From positions 1 through 62,097 of the forward strand of contig NZ_JANYGH010000011.1 of assembly GCF_025362475.1 (NCBI RefSeq): a stretch of DNA of 62,097 bases, written 5' to 3'. Each line of letters begins with the position of its first letter. The stretch's first letter is position 1. Shown here piece by piece: positions 1-7,530 of this stretch. The DNA is from Mucilaginibacter sp. Lineage in GTDB: Bacteria > Bacteroidota > Bacteroidia > Sphingobacteriales > Sphingobacteriaceae. Made by a program: the position numbers and the translations under genes. A model generated the notes under the pieces. That model was not told the origin of the DNA. It made no database searches and worked only from the letters and a program-made list of their open reading frames with translations.

Positions 1-96
1 CTAAAGGCTAAAGGCTAAAGGCTAAAGGCTAAAGGCTAAAGGCTAAAGGCTAAAGGCTAAAGGCTAAAGGCTAAAGGCTAAAGGCTAAAGGCTAAA
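1..96. repeat. Heptamer tandem repeat (CTAAAGG)n
   Basis: About 13.7 uninterrupted copies of the 7-bp unit CTAAAGG run from the window edge to about position 96, so the true array may extend further upstream. There are no spacers, so it is not a CRISPR. The 7-bp unit is not a multiple of three, so the array could read through all frames if translated, but no gene covers it. It abuts a terminator hairpin. The related sequence at 160-185 (TTAAGCCTTAAGC type) is roughly its inverse complement, so the array looks like one arm of an intergenic inverted repeat that expanded by slippage. Confidence 0.95.
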
Positions 97-131
97 AAAA
101 ATAGCGATGGTAAAACCATCGCTATTTTTTT
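95..131. terminator. Bidirectional hairpin terminator
   Basis: A perfect 17-bp stem (95-111 with 115-131) has a 3-nt AAA loop. The outer part of the arms is A-run/T-run, so both strands end in a U-tract. It lies 3' of the TPR gene that runs leftwards and ends at 183. Confidence 0.85.
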
Positions 132-182
132 TAGTTAATTTCCAGAAAAGCTTTCCACTTTAAGCCTTAAGCTTTCTGCTTT

Positions 183-704
183 TTACTCCGTAATATGATA
201 AGTGTAGGCCAGCGTATGTTCCATTTTTGAGCGCACACGTTTTAGGCTTTGTTCAATATCTGCTCTTTCTTCATTTACCGTAACATCCATAAATGCTTTA
301 TGGTAGTAGGTTAAAGCATTTGTCCATTGCTTGTTTTTTTCATAGAATAAGCCAAGCAAATCGTAAATACCGGCGGTATCTACTCCGGGCGTATTAAGGG
401 CTTTGACAGATACGGTGTTTACCAGTTTTTCCATATTTAAAAAAACAAGCAGATCAAGGTAGTCTGTATAATTATCAGGAAAAGATGGTTCAAGCTCCAT
501 ACAGGTTTTAAAGTGATAGCCTGCGGTTTGGTAATCTTTAATTTCGTAATAATATATCATGCCCAGCTGGTGGTGTGCACGTGCGTATAAAGGATCATTG
601 CTGATGATCTCGTTCAGTAACTTAAGTCCTTTGGTAGTTTTTCCATAGGAGAGCTTATCCACGGCCTGCAAATACTTTTCCTCTATAGTATAATAAGTGT
701 CCAT
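183..704 (-). CDS. TPR-repeat protein, 173 aa
   Basis: Predicted cytoplasmic tetratricopeptide-repeat protein, without a signal peptide or membrane segment. TPR-like helix pairs are readable around residues 13-45 (ending in the DPLYARAHHQLG type), 46-80 (YQTAGYHFKTCMELEP) and 108-140 (GIYDLLGLFYEKNKQWTNALTYYHKA). TPR proteins act as protein-interaction scaffolds; nothing here shows the partner. The gene stands alone, reading towards the hairpin terminator at 95-131, with about 590 gene-free bases upstream. The ATG at 704 is the only good start, and the upstream region is AT-rich without a clear Shine-Dalgarno. The family is secure, the function unknown. Confidence 0.85.
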   Translation of the reverse strand: MDTYYTIEEKYLQAVDKLSYGKTTKGLKLLNEIISNDPLYARAHHQLGMIYYYEIKDYQTAGYHFKTCMELEPSFPDNYTDYLDLLVFLNMEKLVNTVSVKALNTPGVDTAGIYDLLGLFYEKNKQWTNALTYYHKAFMDVTVNEERADIEQSLKRVRSKMEHTLAYTYHITE

Positions 705-1295
705 AAATTTGTTATGTGATAAAATGCCTGCTTAACGCAAACTAATTGAATAAATAATGATGTAATAAATTCTGTCGGTGTAATTAAGTTATTTCGCTAA
801 ACCGGACTTGAGAAGAGTATTATTGATGCATAACCCTTCTGCTGTGCTCCCTTGGACCACATTGTTTTTTCGCAGAATGAATATTTTAACAGCATCATTT
901 ATTTTTTTACAAATTTACAATTAATGTTGGAGAATGCAAAATGTGAGGCTGATGATGACATTGCGGAGAACTTTGGCTAAAACCAAGTCACCAATTAATT
1001 TACAATTTTTATAGAGCCGTAGGCTCGAAAGATCTTATAGCAACGGATTTTAATCCGTTGGATTGTAAATGAATTAAAAAAGAGTGCCGTAGGCACGGCG
1101 CATTTTGTTTTTAATGGGCTACCTGCGTTTCTTGCATGCTAAATAACCTTTAGCATGCTTAACACATAGGCCGAACCAATGGTTCTTTTTATGCGCTGGT
1201 TCTTTTTCAGCGGATTGAAATCCGTTGTTACAATATTAGCCGTGGCTATGCCACTCTGCGGCAACCGTTTTAAACAAAGGATAATATCCAGGTCT
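705..1295. other. Gene-free stretch, 591 bp
   Basis: The first 300 bases are AT-rich with no recognisable gene. From about 1010 to 1258 the stretch is filled by copy 1 of the multi-hairpin repeat element. A rightward reading frame crosses the element but has no family resemblance. Confidence 0.7.
1010..1258. repeat. Multi-hairpin intergenic repeat, copy 1
   Basis: Seven short perfect inverted repeats stand in a row. They are GAGCC-GTA-GGCTC (1014-1026), CAACGGATT-TT-AATCCGTTG (1041-1060), GTGCC-GTA-GGCAC (1084-1096), a 10-bp stem GCATGCTAAA/TTTAGCATGC (1134-1158), GAACC-AAT-GGTTC (1173-1185), CGGATT-GA-AATCCG (1211-1224) and GTGGC-TAT-GCCAC (1242-1254). The order is itself roughly mirror-symmetric about the 1134-1158 stem. 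A second copy lies at 46895-47143. It is probably a non-autonomous mobile or REP-like element, possibly forming a cruciform or structured RNA. Whether it is transcribed is unknown. Confidence 0.85.
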
Positions 1296-1544
1296 TTAAG
1301 CCGCTATAGCCGCGTTAACCTTAGTACCTTCTATCAAAAAATTGTTTTTCAGTTCTCTTTCTGATACAATTACGCTAAAATCATTGTACTTAATGCCGTG
1401 TTCCAGCGGGTAAAGGGTATAGCCTCTTTTCAGGGCGTCATACGTTCCAAGCTCGAAAATTTCGTCTTGCTGTTTTCCTTTTATTTTGGCGCCGCTTACT
1501 AACTGGTAAGCGTCGGATATGGTTTCAAAATTATTGTTTTTCAT
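1296..1544 (-). CDS. Hypothetical protein, 82 aa, in ABC operon
   Basis: Small protein of no family I recognise. It is soluble and mixed in charge, with no signal peptide, membrane helix or metal motif. The start is taken at the ATG at 1544, where the protein begins MKNNNFETISDAYQLV, because a longer frame would begin inside the ABC ATPase gene. It follows the ATPase stop by 34 bp on the same strand, so it is probably the last cistron of the importer operon. Its stop codon lies about 40 bp from the multi-hairpin repeat, so the 3' end may have been reshaped by insertion of that element. It could be real or residual. Confidence 0.5.
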   Translation of the reverse strand: MKNNNFETISDAYQLVSGAKIKGKQQDEIFELGTYDALKRGYTLYPLEHGIKYNDFSVIVSERELKNNFLIEGTKVNAAIAA

Positions 1545-1578
1545 GGTATTGATTCCATTACAATTATTTTGCCAATTT

Positions 1579-2328
1579 TTAACCAAACCAATTGAAAAGG
1601 TCATTTTGCTTTAGGGCAGCCTTTTGTTTTTGATTTAAATCATTGATGATCAAGCCCTCACCCATTTGTATTATTCTTGTGCCATAGTTATAGGCATCTT
1701 TTAAATTATGGGTGATGAGTATTGCAGTCAGTTTAAAATCGGCTATCAGTTTATCAGCCGTCCGCATCACCACCTCTGCAGATCGTGGATCAAGCGCGGC
1801 TGTGGGCTCATCCAATAGTAAAACTTTGCAGCTATCCATTACACTCATCAAAAGCGTTAATGCCTGGCGCTGCCCGCCCGAAAGTGTACCCATAGATTGC
1901 TCAATCTTATTCTCCAGCCCCATACCCAATGTGGCAATCTTGTCTTTTACCTCCTGCTTAAACTTATCATCAATACCTATGGAAAGTCCTTTAGGTTTTG
2001 TGCGGATAGCTGCCAGCCGGAAATTATCAAGAATACTCAGATCAGATGCCGTGCCGCTCATTGGATTTTGGAAAACACGCGCTATCCATTGGCTGCGCTT
2101 ATAATCGGCAAGTTTGGTTACATCATTATCATCAATACTGATAGTCCCTTTATCCGGTATCACGCTGCCTGCTACCAGGTTCAATAATGTAGTTTTACCT
2201 GAGCCGTTTGAGCCTACGATCACCAAAAATTCCTCATTTTTAATATCCAGGCTGATGCCATTTACAGCGTTCACCTGGTTAGCCTTACCCCTGTTAAAAA
2301 CTTTATGAACATCATTAATAACTATCAT
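1579..2328 (-). CDS. ABC transporter ATP-binding protein (TrpZ-type), 249 aa
   Basis: Cytoplasmic ATPase of a substrate-binding-protein-dependent importer. Readable motifs are Walker A GSNGSGKTT (39-47), a Q-loop VFQNP (85-89), the signature LSGGQ (149-153), Walker B LLLDEP (170-175) and the switch His in ITHN (197). Length is normal for a single nucleotide-binding domain. Its start overlaps the permease stop by 4 bp (ATGA), and binding protein, permease and ATPase follow in order. This trio matches the uncharacterised system of COG2984/COG4120/COG1101, known in some Firmicutes as TrpXYZ, a tryptophan or aromatic amino acid importer. The substrate here is inferred only from that family. Confidence 0.9.
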   Translation of the reverse strand: MIVINDVHKVFNRGKANQVNAVNGISLDIKNEEFLVIVGSNGSGKTTLLNLVAGSVIPDKGTISIDDNDVTKLADYKRSQWIARVFQNPMSGTASDLSILDNFRLAAIRTKPKGLSIGIDDKFKQEVKDKIATLGMGLENKIEQSMGTLSGGQRQALTLLMSVMDSCKVLLLDEPTAALDPRSAEVVMRTADKLIADFKLTAILITHNLKDAYNYGTRIIQMGEGLIINDLNQKQKAALKQNDLFNWFG

Positions 2329-3194
2329 GAGGCTTTATTGAATGATAAGCGGGGTAAACTAACTATGAGCAATACAAAAGCGGCAGTAACCAATTTTAGC
2401 AGGTTAGGGTCAACGCCGATGGCTAATGTAAGGGCAAGTACCAGTTGAAATATTACCGCGCCGGTAAGCACCAAAATTAAACTGAGCCACACCTTAGTAA
2501 TTCGAAACCAGTTGATGAGCGTTTCGGCTATGATGACCGAGCCCAATCCTACAATCACAATCCCGATCCCCATGCTGATATCGGCAAAACCCTGAAACTG
2601 TACTATCAAATATCCGCTCAATGCAGTAAGCGCGTTGGCCAGCGCAAGCCCGGTGATCTTCATCCTATCGGTATTTACGCCCAGGGCACGAATCATGGAT
2701 TCGCTGTTGCCCGTAGCCCTCATGGCTATACCAAAATCTGTTTTGAGCAGGTAACCGATTAAAAAAGTGACCACCACTACAAAAATTGAAATAATGATCA
2801 ATGTATTCTGATTAGGATCAGCTATCAGGTGCAGGTTGTTAAACAATGAGGGCAGGTTGCTCACCGGTAAATTTGATCGCCCTAAAACAATCAGGTTAAC
2901 AGAGTAAAGCCCCGTCATGACCAGGATACCAGCCAGGAGGGCATTTATTTTAAGCTTGGTATGGATTAATCCGGTTAACGCGCCTGCCAATGCACCCGCA
3001 ATAATAACCACAGGTAAAATAACCCAGGTAGATTGATGGTGAGTGAGCATAATACCGGTAACCGCGCCACCCAGTGTATAACTTCCGTCTGTTGTAATAT
3101 CAGGAATGTTAAATATCTTCATAGAGATATAAATACCCAGCGCAATGGCCGAATAACATAGTCCCTGCAATAAGGCGGTAAGGTAAAAATCCAT
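2325..3194 (-). CDS. ABC transporter permease (TrpY-type), 289 aa
   Basis: Inner-membrane channel subunit of the same importer. The sequence is nearly all hydrophobic helices (about 8-9 segments, ending LVTAAFVLLIVSLPRL) and resembles the branched-chain-type permease fold (BPD_transp_2). The ending ALGVNTDRMKITGLALANALTALSGYL contains the cytoplasmic coupling-helix region typical of this family. Its ATG follows the stop of the binding-protein gene directly, and its own stop overlaps the ATPase start, so the three are tightly coupled in translation. Only one permease gene is present, so the channel is presumably a homodimer. Confidence 0.88.
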   Translation of the reverse strand: MDFYLTALLQGLCYSAIALGIYISMKIFNIPDITTDGSYTLGGAVTGIMLTHHQSTWVILPVVIIAGALAGALTGLIHTKLKINALLAGILVMTGLYSVNLIVLGRSNLPVSNLPSLFNNLHLIADPNQNTLIIISIFVVVVTFLIGYLLKTDFGIAMRATGNSESMIRALGVNTDRMKITGLALANALTALSGYLIVQFQGFADISMGIGIVIVGLGSVIIAETLINWFRITKVWLSLILVLTGAVIFQLVLALTLAIGVDPNLLKLVTAAFVLLIVSLPRLSFNKAS

Positions 3195-4169
3195 TTATTT
3201 AACAGCCTCGAAATTTGATGGGATAGTAATATTGTACTTTTTGGCAGCGGCAGCGTTATAAACCCTCTTCCTAACTTTTACCATCTCCCACTTTAAACCA
3301 TTCGTTTTATGCGTTTTTAAATATTGGGCCGCCTGCTCACCTGCCTGGTATCCCCATTGGTAAATATCCGCGCCAAAAGCGGCAACTGCGCCACGCTGCA
3401 CCAAACCGGCTTCGCTGGTAAATATGGGTACATTTTTTTCATTGCAGCTTTTCAATATCGTCTCGAACGAGGCAAATACGGTATTATCCGGGTTAGCAAA
3501 AAATGCATCTATATTTTTACTTAACAGGCTTTGTGTAACCAGCTGTGCATCGGCAGATGTATTTACAGGAAGGGCAACAATGGTAACATTCTGACTGGCA
3601 GCCAGTGATTTGATACGGTCAACGGCATCTGCCGATTGCGGCTCCGCCTGGTTATAAATCATCCCGACCACAAGCTTTGCGCCTTTTGGTTTTATTAATT
3701 TAGGGATGATAGAAAACGAAGTATCAATATAGTTCAACTCTTCCAATGCGCCAAACAGGTTAGCCGGGGCTTTGCCACTGGCATCAAGTACCTTCATCCG
3801 CTCTGGCACGGGCGATACCATGGCAAAATCGGGAATGGTTTTAGTATTTTGCAAAGCAGTTACTGTGGCCAGTGTAGTACAGGTGGCCAACAGATCAACC
3901 TTTTCTGATATAAAATAATTTACAATTTGTGTCAGCGTAGGGATATTGCCCTGAGCGTTGCGGTATTCTATTTGTACCGTTTTCTTTTCTTCGCTAAATC
4001 CATTTTTTTTTAGGGCATCGATAAAACCTATACGGGCCTGGGATATGGTAGCATCTTCAAAAGCATCAACAAAACCAACCACGGGCACATCAACAGCCCG
4101 GGGCTTTGGCTTGCACGACACCATTAAAACCAATAAAAACGCAGCGGGGATATATTTGAAAAACTTCAT
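3195..4169 (-). CDS. ABC transporter substrate-binding lipoprotein, 324 aa
   Basis: Periplasmic solute-binding protein of the ABC_sub_bind (TrpX-like) family. A lipoprotein signal ends at LMVSC, with the lipidated Cys at residue 19. The mature protein then shows the two-lobe Rossmann pattern of the family: VPVVGFVDAFEDATISQARIG, then DLLATCTTLATVTALQNT, then VVGMIYNQAEPQS, then AFGADIYQWGYQAGEQAA. It is the first gene of the importer operon. The upstream 300 bp hold only a palindromic repeat. The ligand is not evident; an aromatic amino acid is the family precedent. Confidence 0.88.
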   Translation of the reverse strand: MKFFKYIPAAFLLVLMVSCKPKPRAVDVPVVGFVDAFEDATISQARIGFIDALKKNGFSEEKKTVQIEYRNAQGNIPTLTQIVNYFISEKVDLLATCTTLATVTALQNTKTIPDFAMVSPVPERMKVLDASGKAPANLFGALEELNYIDTSFSIIPKLIKPKGAKLVVGMIYNQAEPQSADAVDRIKSLAASQNVTIVALPVNTSADAQLVTQSLLSKNIDAFFANPDNTVFASFETILKSCNEKNVPIFTSEAGLVQRGAVAAFGADIYQWGYQAGEQAAQYLKTHKTNGLKWEMVKVRKRVYNAAAAKKYNITIPSNFEAVK

Positions 4170-4494
4170 TGCACTAAGTTATATATTTGAGGTGAAAGGT
4201 AAAAGTTTTCTTAAATCGTCATCGCCAGTAACAAAATTTTGCGAAATTATGAGGTGGAAATGACGTTACTGAATGGCAGCGAGTCGACTCACCCCGACAT
4301 AGCTGCGCTTGTCACCCCTCTCTCCGCTTCGCGCATAGAGGGGCTTGAAAATTTTTCCGACCCTCTTTCCACCGCAGGTGAAGAGAGGGTCGGCCAGCGG
4401 AGCGTAGCCGGGGTGAGTCGATTGCCAGCGTTCAAAGCTGACGTTTGTCTAAAAGGAAACACATGATAACGTATTGAGAGGAGCTTGAGATAAA
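4170..4494. other. Gene-free stretch, 325 bp
   Basis: The stretch lies between the upstream end of the ABC importer operon and the 3' end of the NUDIX gene. Its centre (4274-4427) is a GC-rich imperfect palindrome. A 75-codon rightward frame across it is simply the repeat read in frame. Confidence 0.7.
4274..4427. repeat. GC-rich intergenic palindrome
   Basis: Two arms of about 45-50 bp are imperfectly inverted. The left arm (4275-4323) carries GTCGACTCACCCCGAC, and the right arm (4382-4426) carries its complement GTCGGCC...GGGGTGAGTCGA. A smaller hairpin-rich centre (CCTCTCTCCGCTTCGCG) lies inside. Composition is far richer in GC than the flanks. It is probably a dispersed repeat of the lineage; only this copy is in the window. 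Confidence 0.75.
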
Positions 4495-4956
4495 TTATAT
4501 TTTAACTTGCTCCTCCAGCTCCTCCAGCAAACCCACCTGCCCGGGATTGATCTTAATCAAGGCTTGCTCAATGCTAAACCACTCTCCCCTATCCACTTCC
4601 GGGAATTGCTGAATCTTACCAGATTTTGGCGGCCATTCCATTTCAAAAAAATTGCTTTTGATGTTATGATGGTCAATATCGCCCTCAATGGCCCACGCCT
4701 GTACTATTTTGCCGCTTTTTTGCTTAATGGGATTGAGTTTTATAAACCGCCCATCAATATACCTGCCTGTTTCTTCATAAAATTCACGTTTCGCGGCATC
4801 CAGCGGGTCTTCCTCATCCTCATATTCGCCCTTAGGGATAGACCACGCGCCATCATCCTTGTTTTTCCAAAAGGGGCCACCGGGATGTACCAGGAAAACC
4901 TGCATCATATTGTTTAGTTTTCGGTATAGGAGTATTCCGGCACTCTGTTTGGGCAT
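4495..4956 (-). CDS. NUDIX hydrolase, 153 aa
   Basis: Hydrolyses nucleoside-diphosphate-linked compounds; the substrate cannot be read from the sequence. A complete Nudix box is visible: G43, five residues, E49, seven residues, then REFYEETG (57-64), whose glutamates bind the catalytic Mg2+. The N-terminal KQSAGILLYRK and the PGGPFWKNKDDGAWSIPKGE region resemble the MutT-like NUDIX proteins of bacteria that often carry a DNA-mismatch or 'phosphohydrolase' label. The start is placed at the ATG at 4956 (MPKQSAG). A longer frame adds eight residues from 4980 that do not fit the family. Confidence 0.88.
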   Translation of the reverse strand: MPKQSAGILLYRKLNNMMQVFLVHPGGPFWKNKDDGAWSIPKGEYEDEEDPLDAAKREFYEETGRYIDGRFIKLNPIKQKSGKIVQAWAIEGDIDHHNIKSNFFEMEWPPKSGKIQQFPEVDRGEWFSIEQALIKINPGQVGLLEELEEQVKI

Positions 4957-5096
4957 AATTTTAATTTTGAAACACAACAAATAAACTTATAACAGCCTTT
5001 CAGCTTTTTGCACTAAGCTTTTAGCTTTTTATATACAAGCGTAAAGTAATATTGTTATTTTTATATCGAAACCCAATCACTAAAATAATTCAAATC

Positions 5097-5594
5097 ATGG
5101 CAGACGAAAGATGGAGTAAATTTAAAGTTACTGCGGATTTTGATACAGATGTACGCAGTATTTACGAGGCCTGGGCAACTCCTGCAGGTCTTGAGAAATG
5201 GTTTTTGCGTAAGGCAGACTTTTACGCTATTGCCGGCCGCCTGCGCGATCCCGAAGAATTTATAAAAAAAGAAGATACCTATTCCTGGTACTGGCATGGC
5301 TATGATGATACCACGGTTGAGAATGGCCAGGTGTTGGAGAATAACGGCAGCGATTTGCTTAAATTCACCTTTTCGGGAGGAAGCATAGTTACGGTAGATA
5401 TCCAGAATAAATATGGATTAACAGTTGTGGAACTAACGCAGGAAAATATTCCAGAAGAAAGCGATCCATCCAAAAACTTATACGTACAATGCCAGGTGGG
5501 CTGGACGTTTTATCTCACTAATCTTAAATCGGTTATCGAGAATGGTAATGATCTTCGCAATAAACGCACAGACCTGGCCAGTAATTTCAAATAA
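5097..5594 (+). CDS. SRPBCC (AHSA1/START-like) protein, 165 aa
   Basis: Small soluble protein of the SRPBCC helix-grip fold, which forms a deep hydrophobic ligand cavity. Recognisable features are the opening strand KFKVTADFDTDVRSIYEAWATPAGLEKWFL, the middle SGGSIVTVDIQNKYGLTVVELTQENI, and a closing helix with GWTFYLTNLKSVIENG, as in AHSA1-domain proteins. No catalytic residues are apparent, and the ligand is unknown. The ATG at 5097 is chosen over an upstream start at 5052 because the family sequence begins at ADERWSKF. It is followed by riboflavin synthase on the same strand, about 90 bp on. Confidence 0.85.
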   Translation: MADERWSKFKVTADFDTDVRSIYEAWATPAGLEKWFLRKADFYAIAGRLRDPEEFIKKEDTYSWYWHGYDDTTVENGQVLENNGSDLLKFTFSGGSIVTVDIQNKYGLTVVELTQENIPEESDPSKNLYVQCQVGWTFYLTNLKSVIENGNDLRNKRTDLASNFK

Positions 5595-5654
5595 ATTCAT
5601 TTTTGGCTGACATATTAAACCCACAATATTTTTAGCTTTGAAGCTAATCAAACG

Positions 5655-5679
5655 TCCCCCCTTTAGGGGACCGGAGGGG
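5655..5679 (+). promoter_or_regulatory. C/G-rich hairpin over the ribE ribosome-binding site
   Basis: The leader carries a run of six C (5656-5661), then AGGGG (5665-5669), then a strong Shine-Dalgarno GGAGGGG (5673-5679) ending 3 nt before the ribE ATG. The C-run can pair either with AGGGG, leaving the SD free, or with GGAGGGG, masking it. Strong SDs are unusual in this window. The sequence also resembles dispersed C/G repeats common in Sphingobacteria, so regulation is only a possibility. Confidence 0.45.
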
Positions 5680-5682
5680 TTT

Positions 5683-6267
5683 ATGTTTACAGGCATTATA
5701 GAAACTTTAGGGAAAGTAACCGATCTAACACAAGATCAGGGAAATTTACATATCACGGTTGAATCGGCAATTGCACATGAATTGAAGATTGATCAGTCGG
5801 TTGCGCACAATGGGGTTTGCCTCACAGTGATAGCCCTGGGCGATGGCTTTCATGTGGTTACAGCTATTGACGAAACCCTGAGCAAAACAAACCTGGCACA
5901 CCTAAAAACCGGCGAACCTGTAAACCTGGAACGCTGCATGCAAATGAACGCCCGGCTTGATGGCCATATTGTACAAGGTCACGTAGACCAAACCGCTGTG
6001 TGCACTGCATTTAATGTGCACGATGGCAGCTGGGAATATACCTTTGAATATGATGCAGCCAGCGGCAACGTTACTGTTGAAAAAGGATCTATCTGCGTAA
6101 ACGGCATCAGCCTAACTGTAGTAAACTCTAAAGCCAACAGTTTTTCGGTAGCCATTATACCTTATACTTTTGAGCATACCAACCTGCATAATGTGCGCGA
6201 AGGATCTACAGTTAACCTGGAGTTTGATATTATTGGCAAATACGTAGCCCGCTTAATGAACCACTAA
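5683..6267 (+). CDS. ribE: Riboflavin synthase, alpha subunit, 194 aa
   Basis: Converts two molecules of 6,7-dimethyl-8-ribityllumazine to riboflavin and the pyrimidine precursor, the last step of vitamin B2 synthesis. The N-terminus MFTGIIETLG is diagnostic, and two lumazine-binding barrels are visible. The first carries AHNGVCLTV and HIVQGHVD, the second KGSICVNGISLTVV and the ending PYTFEHTNL. Length is typical (about 195-215 aa). The start at 5683 is fixed by the MFTGII motif and a strong GGAGG 5 nt upstream. No other rib genes are adjacent, and no FMN riboswitch is visible. The stop overlaps the stop of the convergent TPR gene by 4 bp. Confidence 0.95.
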   Translation: MFTGIIETLGKVTDLTQDQGNLHITVESAIAHELKIDQSVAHNGVCLTVIALGDGFHVVTAIDETLSKTNLAHLKTGEPVNLERCMQMNARLDGHIVQGHVDQTAVCTAFNVHDGSWEYTFEYDAASGNVTVEKGSICVNGISLTVVNSKANSFSVAIIPYTFEHTNLHNVREGSTVNLEFDIIGKYVARLMNH

Positions 6268-7409
6268 CGCGAAAGCTCATTAACCCTTGCCTGCGCGTAA
6301 GCCACATATTTTTGTTGCTTAGCCGTAATTTTGCTGCCCGCGAACTTTCTGTAATACTTTATCGCGAGTTTTTTGTTTTTAAGCGATCCATCATACATGG
6401 TTGCCATGAGGTAGTAAATGATAGGTTTCTCCTCAAACTGCAAGGCTTTTTGGTAAGCAGAGATAGCTGCTTTGTATCGCAACTTTATATCATAACTATC
6501 GGCCATTTCTGCATAATAATCACTGATGTTGGGCGAGATACCTGCTTCGATGGCTTTAGCCAGGTTTTCAATGGCCGATGATTGATCTTTTAAAGCTTTG
6601 TAGGCCAATGCAGCAATATAATAACTGGTTTCTGATTGATTAACCTGCGGTATGTTTGCAAAAGTTTCCGCACTGCAGGCATATTCTTTTAAATTATAAT
6701 AGGCAGATTCCAGTTTGGTTAGCACATAGCCCGATTGAGCACCTAACGCGATCAGCTTTAAACACGTGGCCTTTTCTTCGGCATACTTATTTTCGGCAGA
6801 GGTTAGTTTAAGCAAGCTTTGCAGCAATACAATATTATCAGGATCCTGGGTTATTGCCGCGTTCAGCACCTTATCGGCCAGATCTATCTTTTTTAAACTT
6901 ACATACACATCGCTCAGGTCTGATGCTACGTCGGCTTCGGCGGGGTTTATCCTGTTTGCTTTTTCAAGGTAATTCACCATCGCTATAAAGTCGCTTTTGT
7001 CCATGGCAATTTTGCCCAATTGCTTAAACACTAAAAAGTTGGTGGTATCCTTCTGGCTCAAAATTTTATAATACATTTCGGCCTTTACATTATTCCCCCT
7101 GCGCAGGTTTATAGCGCCCAGGCTATACAACACCGCATTGTTTGTGGAATCAATGTTATACATGCGTTGATAATAGCCTTCCGCATCGGGCAGCTTACCC
7201 GCCATTTGCGACGTATAAGCCAGCTTGCTCAAAACCTTTACATCGGTTACCGGCTCGGGATAGGTTTTTTTGAGCAAATCGGCAGCTTCGGCAAAGCGCT
7301 GGTTTTGGTAATAATCCAGCAGTAAAGCATCATTTGCAGCAGGCAATTGCTGGCCAATAGCTGTTTTAAATAAGCAGATCAAAAAAGAGAGGATTAATAT
7401 ATTTCTCAT
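6264..7409 (-). CDS. Secreted/periplasmic TPR protein, 381 aa
   Basis: N-terminal signal peptide (MRNILILSFLICLFKTAIGQ, cleavage near residue 20) followed by about nine TPR motifs, for example DAEGYYQRMYNIDSTNNAVLYSLG and AKAIEAGISPNISDYYAEMADSYD. It is therefore a periplasmic scaffold or outer-membrane-associated helper of unknown partner. It converges on ribE with a 4-bp overlap of the two stops, leaving no room for a conventional terminator. Just upstream of the ATG lies a 16-bp perfect palindrome (7413-7428) that could be an operator. Confidence 0.85.
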   Translation of the reverse strand: MRNILILSFLICLFKTAIGQQLPAANDALLLDYYQNQRFAEAADLLKKTYPEPVTDVKVLSKLAYTSQMAGKLPDAEGYYQRMYNIDSTNNAVLYSLGAINLRRGNNVKAEMYYKILSQKDTTNFLVFKQLGKIAMDKSDFIAMVNYLEKANRINPAEADVASDLSDVYVSLKKIDLADKVLNAAITQDPDNIVLLQSLLKLTSAENKYAEEKATCLKLIALGAQSGYVLTKLESAYYNLKEYACSAETFANIPQVNQSETSYYIAALAYKALKDQSSAIENLAKAIEAGISPNISDYYAEMADSYDIKLRYKAAISAYQKALQFEEKPIIYYLMATMYDGSLKNKKLAIKYYRKFAGSKITAKQQKYVAYAQARVNELSR

Positions 7410-7412
7410 ATC

Positions 7413-7428
7413 AACTAATGCATTAGTT
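7413..7428. promoter_or_regulatory. 16-bp perfect palindrome, possible operator
   Basis: AACTAATGCATTAGTT is a perfect palindrome 4-19 bp upstream of the secreted TPR gene start. It lies in the divergent region shared with the 96-aa gene at 7531. A half-similar ATTATTAGTTAT follows at 7441-7452. In AT-rich DNA a palindrome this long can arise by chance. Confidence 0.3.
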
Positions 7429-7530
7429 ATTTTAAACTAAATTATTAGTTATAGATGAAACATCCAAATGGTAAACAATTTTTATTATTTGGAGTTAACT
7501 ATATATAATTAGAATTAAAAACACAACACT

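Noticed and set aside
1..96. Possible CRISPR array or telomere-like repeat
   Set aside because: Units are contiguous 7-mers with no spacers and no cas genes; it is a simple tandem array next to a terminator.
1179..1364. 61-codon rightward reading frame
   Set aside because: It consists of the multi-hairpin repeat read through into the opposite strand of the small 82-aa gene; no start signal or family resemblance.
4239..4466. 75-codon rightward reading frame
   Set aside because: It covers the GC-rich palindrome; amino acid composition simply follows the repeat.
5683..6267. FMN riboswitch in front of ribE
   Set aside because: The leader is under 100 bases and lacks the conserved six-stem RFN pattern; only a small C/G hairpin is present.
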